Below, in pieces: positions 5,447 through 6,356 of a stretch of 6,356 bases of DNA. The stretch's first letter is position 1; every line of letters starts with the position of its first letter. Where the stretch lies: NCBI GenBank assembly GCA_934216185.1, contig CAKQBM010000102.1:1-6356 (forward strand), in the 5' to 3' direction. A program made the position numbers and the translations under genes. The notes beneath the pieces were generated by a model. The model made no database searches, was not told where the DNA came from, and worked only from the letters and a program-made list of their open reading frames with translations. The DNA is from an uncultured Streptococcus sp. Lineage in GTDB: Bacteria > Bacillota > Bacilli > Lactobacillales > Streptococcaceae.

Positions 5447-6174
5447 TGGATATTAAATTAAAAGATTTTGAAGGGCCTCTGGACTTACTTTTGCACCTGG
5501 TTTCTAAGTATCAGATGGATATCTACGATGTGCCCATTACAGAAGTCATCGAACAATACCTAGCTTATGTCTCAACTCTGCAGGCCATGCGTCTGGAAGT
5601 GACGGGCGAGTACATGGTTATGGCTAGTCAGCTCATGCTGATCAAGAGCCGCAAGCTCTTGCCAAAGGTAGCAGAAGTGACAGACTTGGAGGATGACCTA
5701 GAGCAGGATCTTCTCTCTCAAATCGAAGAATACCGCAAATTCAAGTTCTTAGGGGAGCGCTTGGAAGCCAAGCACCAAGAACGGGCCCAGTACTATTCCA
5801 AAGCACCGACAGAGTTGATTTACGAAGATGCGGAGCTTGTTCATGACAAGACGACCATTGACCTCTTTTTGGCTTTTTCAAATATCCTAGCCAAGAAAAA
5901 AGAGGAGTTTGCACAAAATCACACGACTATCTTGCGGGATGAGTATAAGATTGAGGACATGATGGTTATCGTGAAAGAGTCCTTGACTGGACGAGATCAA
6001 TTGCGCTTGCAGGATTTGTTTAAGGAAGCTCAGAATGTCCAAGAGGTCATCACCCTCTTTTTGGCAACCCTAGAGTTAATCAAAACCCAGGAGCTGATCC
6101 TCATGCAAGAGGAAAGTTTCGGAGATATCTATCTCATGGAAAAGAAGGAAGAAAGTCAAGTGGCCCAAAGCTAG
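5446..6174 (+). CDS. scpA: Segregation and condensation protein A (kleisin)
   Basis: ScpA is the kleisin that, with ScpB, bridges the Smc ATPase heads in the bacterial condensin complex on the nucleoid. It is needed for compaction and separation of the origins. The 242-residue protein starts with the hallmark [15 protein letters not shown] (residues 5-19) and [15 protein letters not shown], the N-terminal domain that contacts the Smc neck. A charged helical middle follows ([20 protein letters not shown] and on). It ends with a C-terminal winged-helix region containing [16 protein letters not shown] and [20 protein letters not shown], which contacts the other Smc head. Length is normal. The start codon overlaps the stop of the XerD-like gene by one base (TAATG). 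No Shine-Dalgarno is evident in the 20 bases before it, so translation probably depends on ribosomes finishing the upstream gene. Confidence 0.97.
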   Translation: MDIKLKDFEGPLDLLLHLVSKYQMDIYDVPITEVIEQYLAYVSTLQAMRLEVTGEYMVMASQLMLIKSRKLLPKVAEVTDLEDDLEQDLLSQIEEYRKFKFLGERLEAKHQERAQYYSKAPTELIYEDAELVHDKTTIDLFLAFSNILAKKKEEFAQNHTTILRDEYKIEDMMVIVKESLTGRDQLRLQDLFKEAQNVQEVITLFLATLELIKTQELILMQEESFGDIYLMEKKEESQVAQS

Positions 6175-6192
6175 ACTTGATAGAGAGGAAAG

Positions 6193-6356
6193 ATGAGTAC
6201 TTTAGCAAAAATAGAAGCGCTCTTGTTTGTAGCGGGTGAAGATGGGATTAGGGTCCGCCAGTTAGCTGAACTCCTCTCTCTGCCACCGACAGGCATCCAA
6301 CAGAGTTTAGAAAAATTAGCCCAGAAGTATGAAAAGGACCCAGATTCCAGTTTGGC
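6193..6356 (+). CDS. scpB: Segregation and condensation protein B (3' end outside window)
   Basis: ScpB dimers bind the central part of ScpA within the Smc condensin. Only the first 54 codons and part of the next lie in the window. They show the family N-terminus [27 protein letters not shown], the start of the first winged-helix domain, followed by a helical segment [12 protein letters not shown]. The start is supported by GAGG at 6185-6188, close to the ATG, and by its place 18 bases after scpA. The full protein is usually about 190 residues, so roughly 70 per cent is missing to the right. No defect is visible in the part present. Confidence 0.93.
   Translation, partial: MSTLAKIEALLFVAGEDGIRVRQLAELLSLPPTGIQQSLEKLAQKYEKDPDSSL

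Overview
The window looks like chromosomal DNA of a Mitis-group streptococcus (Streptococcus pneumoniae, S. mitis or a close relative). This rests on the low-to-middling G+C, the order murI - ITPase with an N-terminal extension - YfcE-type phosphodiesterase - CBS protein - XerD-like protein - scpA - scpB, and protein sequences that read like pneumococcal ones. The species call comes from recognition, not from a search. Every gene I support lies on the plus strand.

Left part (1-1450): the 3' end of a COG1101-type ABC transporter ATPase runs in from outside the window and ends at a good intrinsic terminator. About 35 bases later, with no start codon or ribosome binding site, comes the C-terminal third of trehalose-6-phosphate hydrolase (treC). 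Its catalytic two thirds are missing. In pneumococcus, as I recall it, an intact tre locus sits immediately upstream of yneF. The treC stump therefore looks like the scar of a replacement or deletion that removed the rest of the tre genes and put an unrelated transporter operon beside it. The treC terminator survives.

Middle (1450-2000): a strong extended -10 promoter, overlapped by a perfect 9-bp inverted repeat, drives yneF, a small single-pass membrane protein (UPF0154). About 200 bases of leader follow before murI. They hold a hairpin with a poor T-tract, several mutually exclusive complementary segments, and a possible 15-codon upstream ORF whose stop codon lies inside the start of murI.

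Right part (1998-6356): a tightly packed run of seven genes: murI (D-glutamate for peptidoglycan), an ITPase/XTPase that cleans the nucleotide pool, a YfcE-like metallophosphoesterase, a two-CBS-domain protein of the c-di-AMP-binding CbpB/DarB type, a XerD-like protein that has lost most recombinase catalytic residues, and scpA and scpB (the condensin partners of Smc). All junctions up to scpA overlap, three of them by ATGA and one by TAATG, so translation is probably coupled. The run links cell-wall precursor supply, nucleotide hygiene, second-messenger sensing and chromosome segregation.

Most of the window is conserved housekeeping DNA. I see no phage, CRISPR, toxin-antitoxin or defence system. 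The parts most worth a second look are the treC scar, the inverted repeat on the yneF promoter, the murI leader, and the catalytically degenerate XerD-like protein kept inside the segregation operon.
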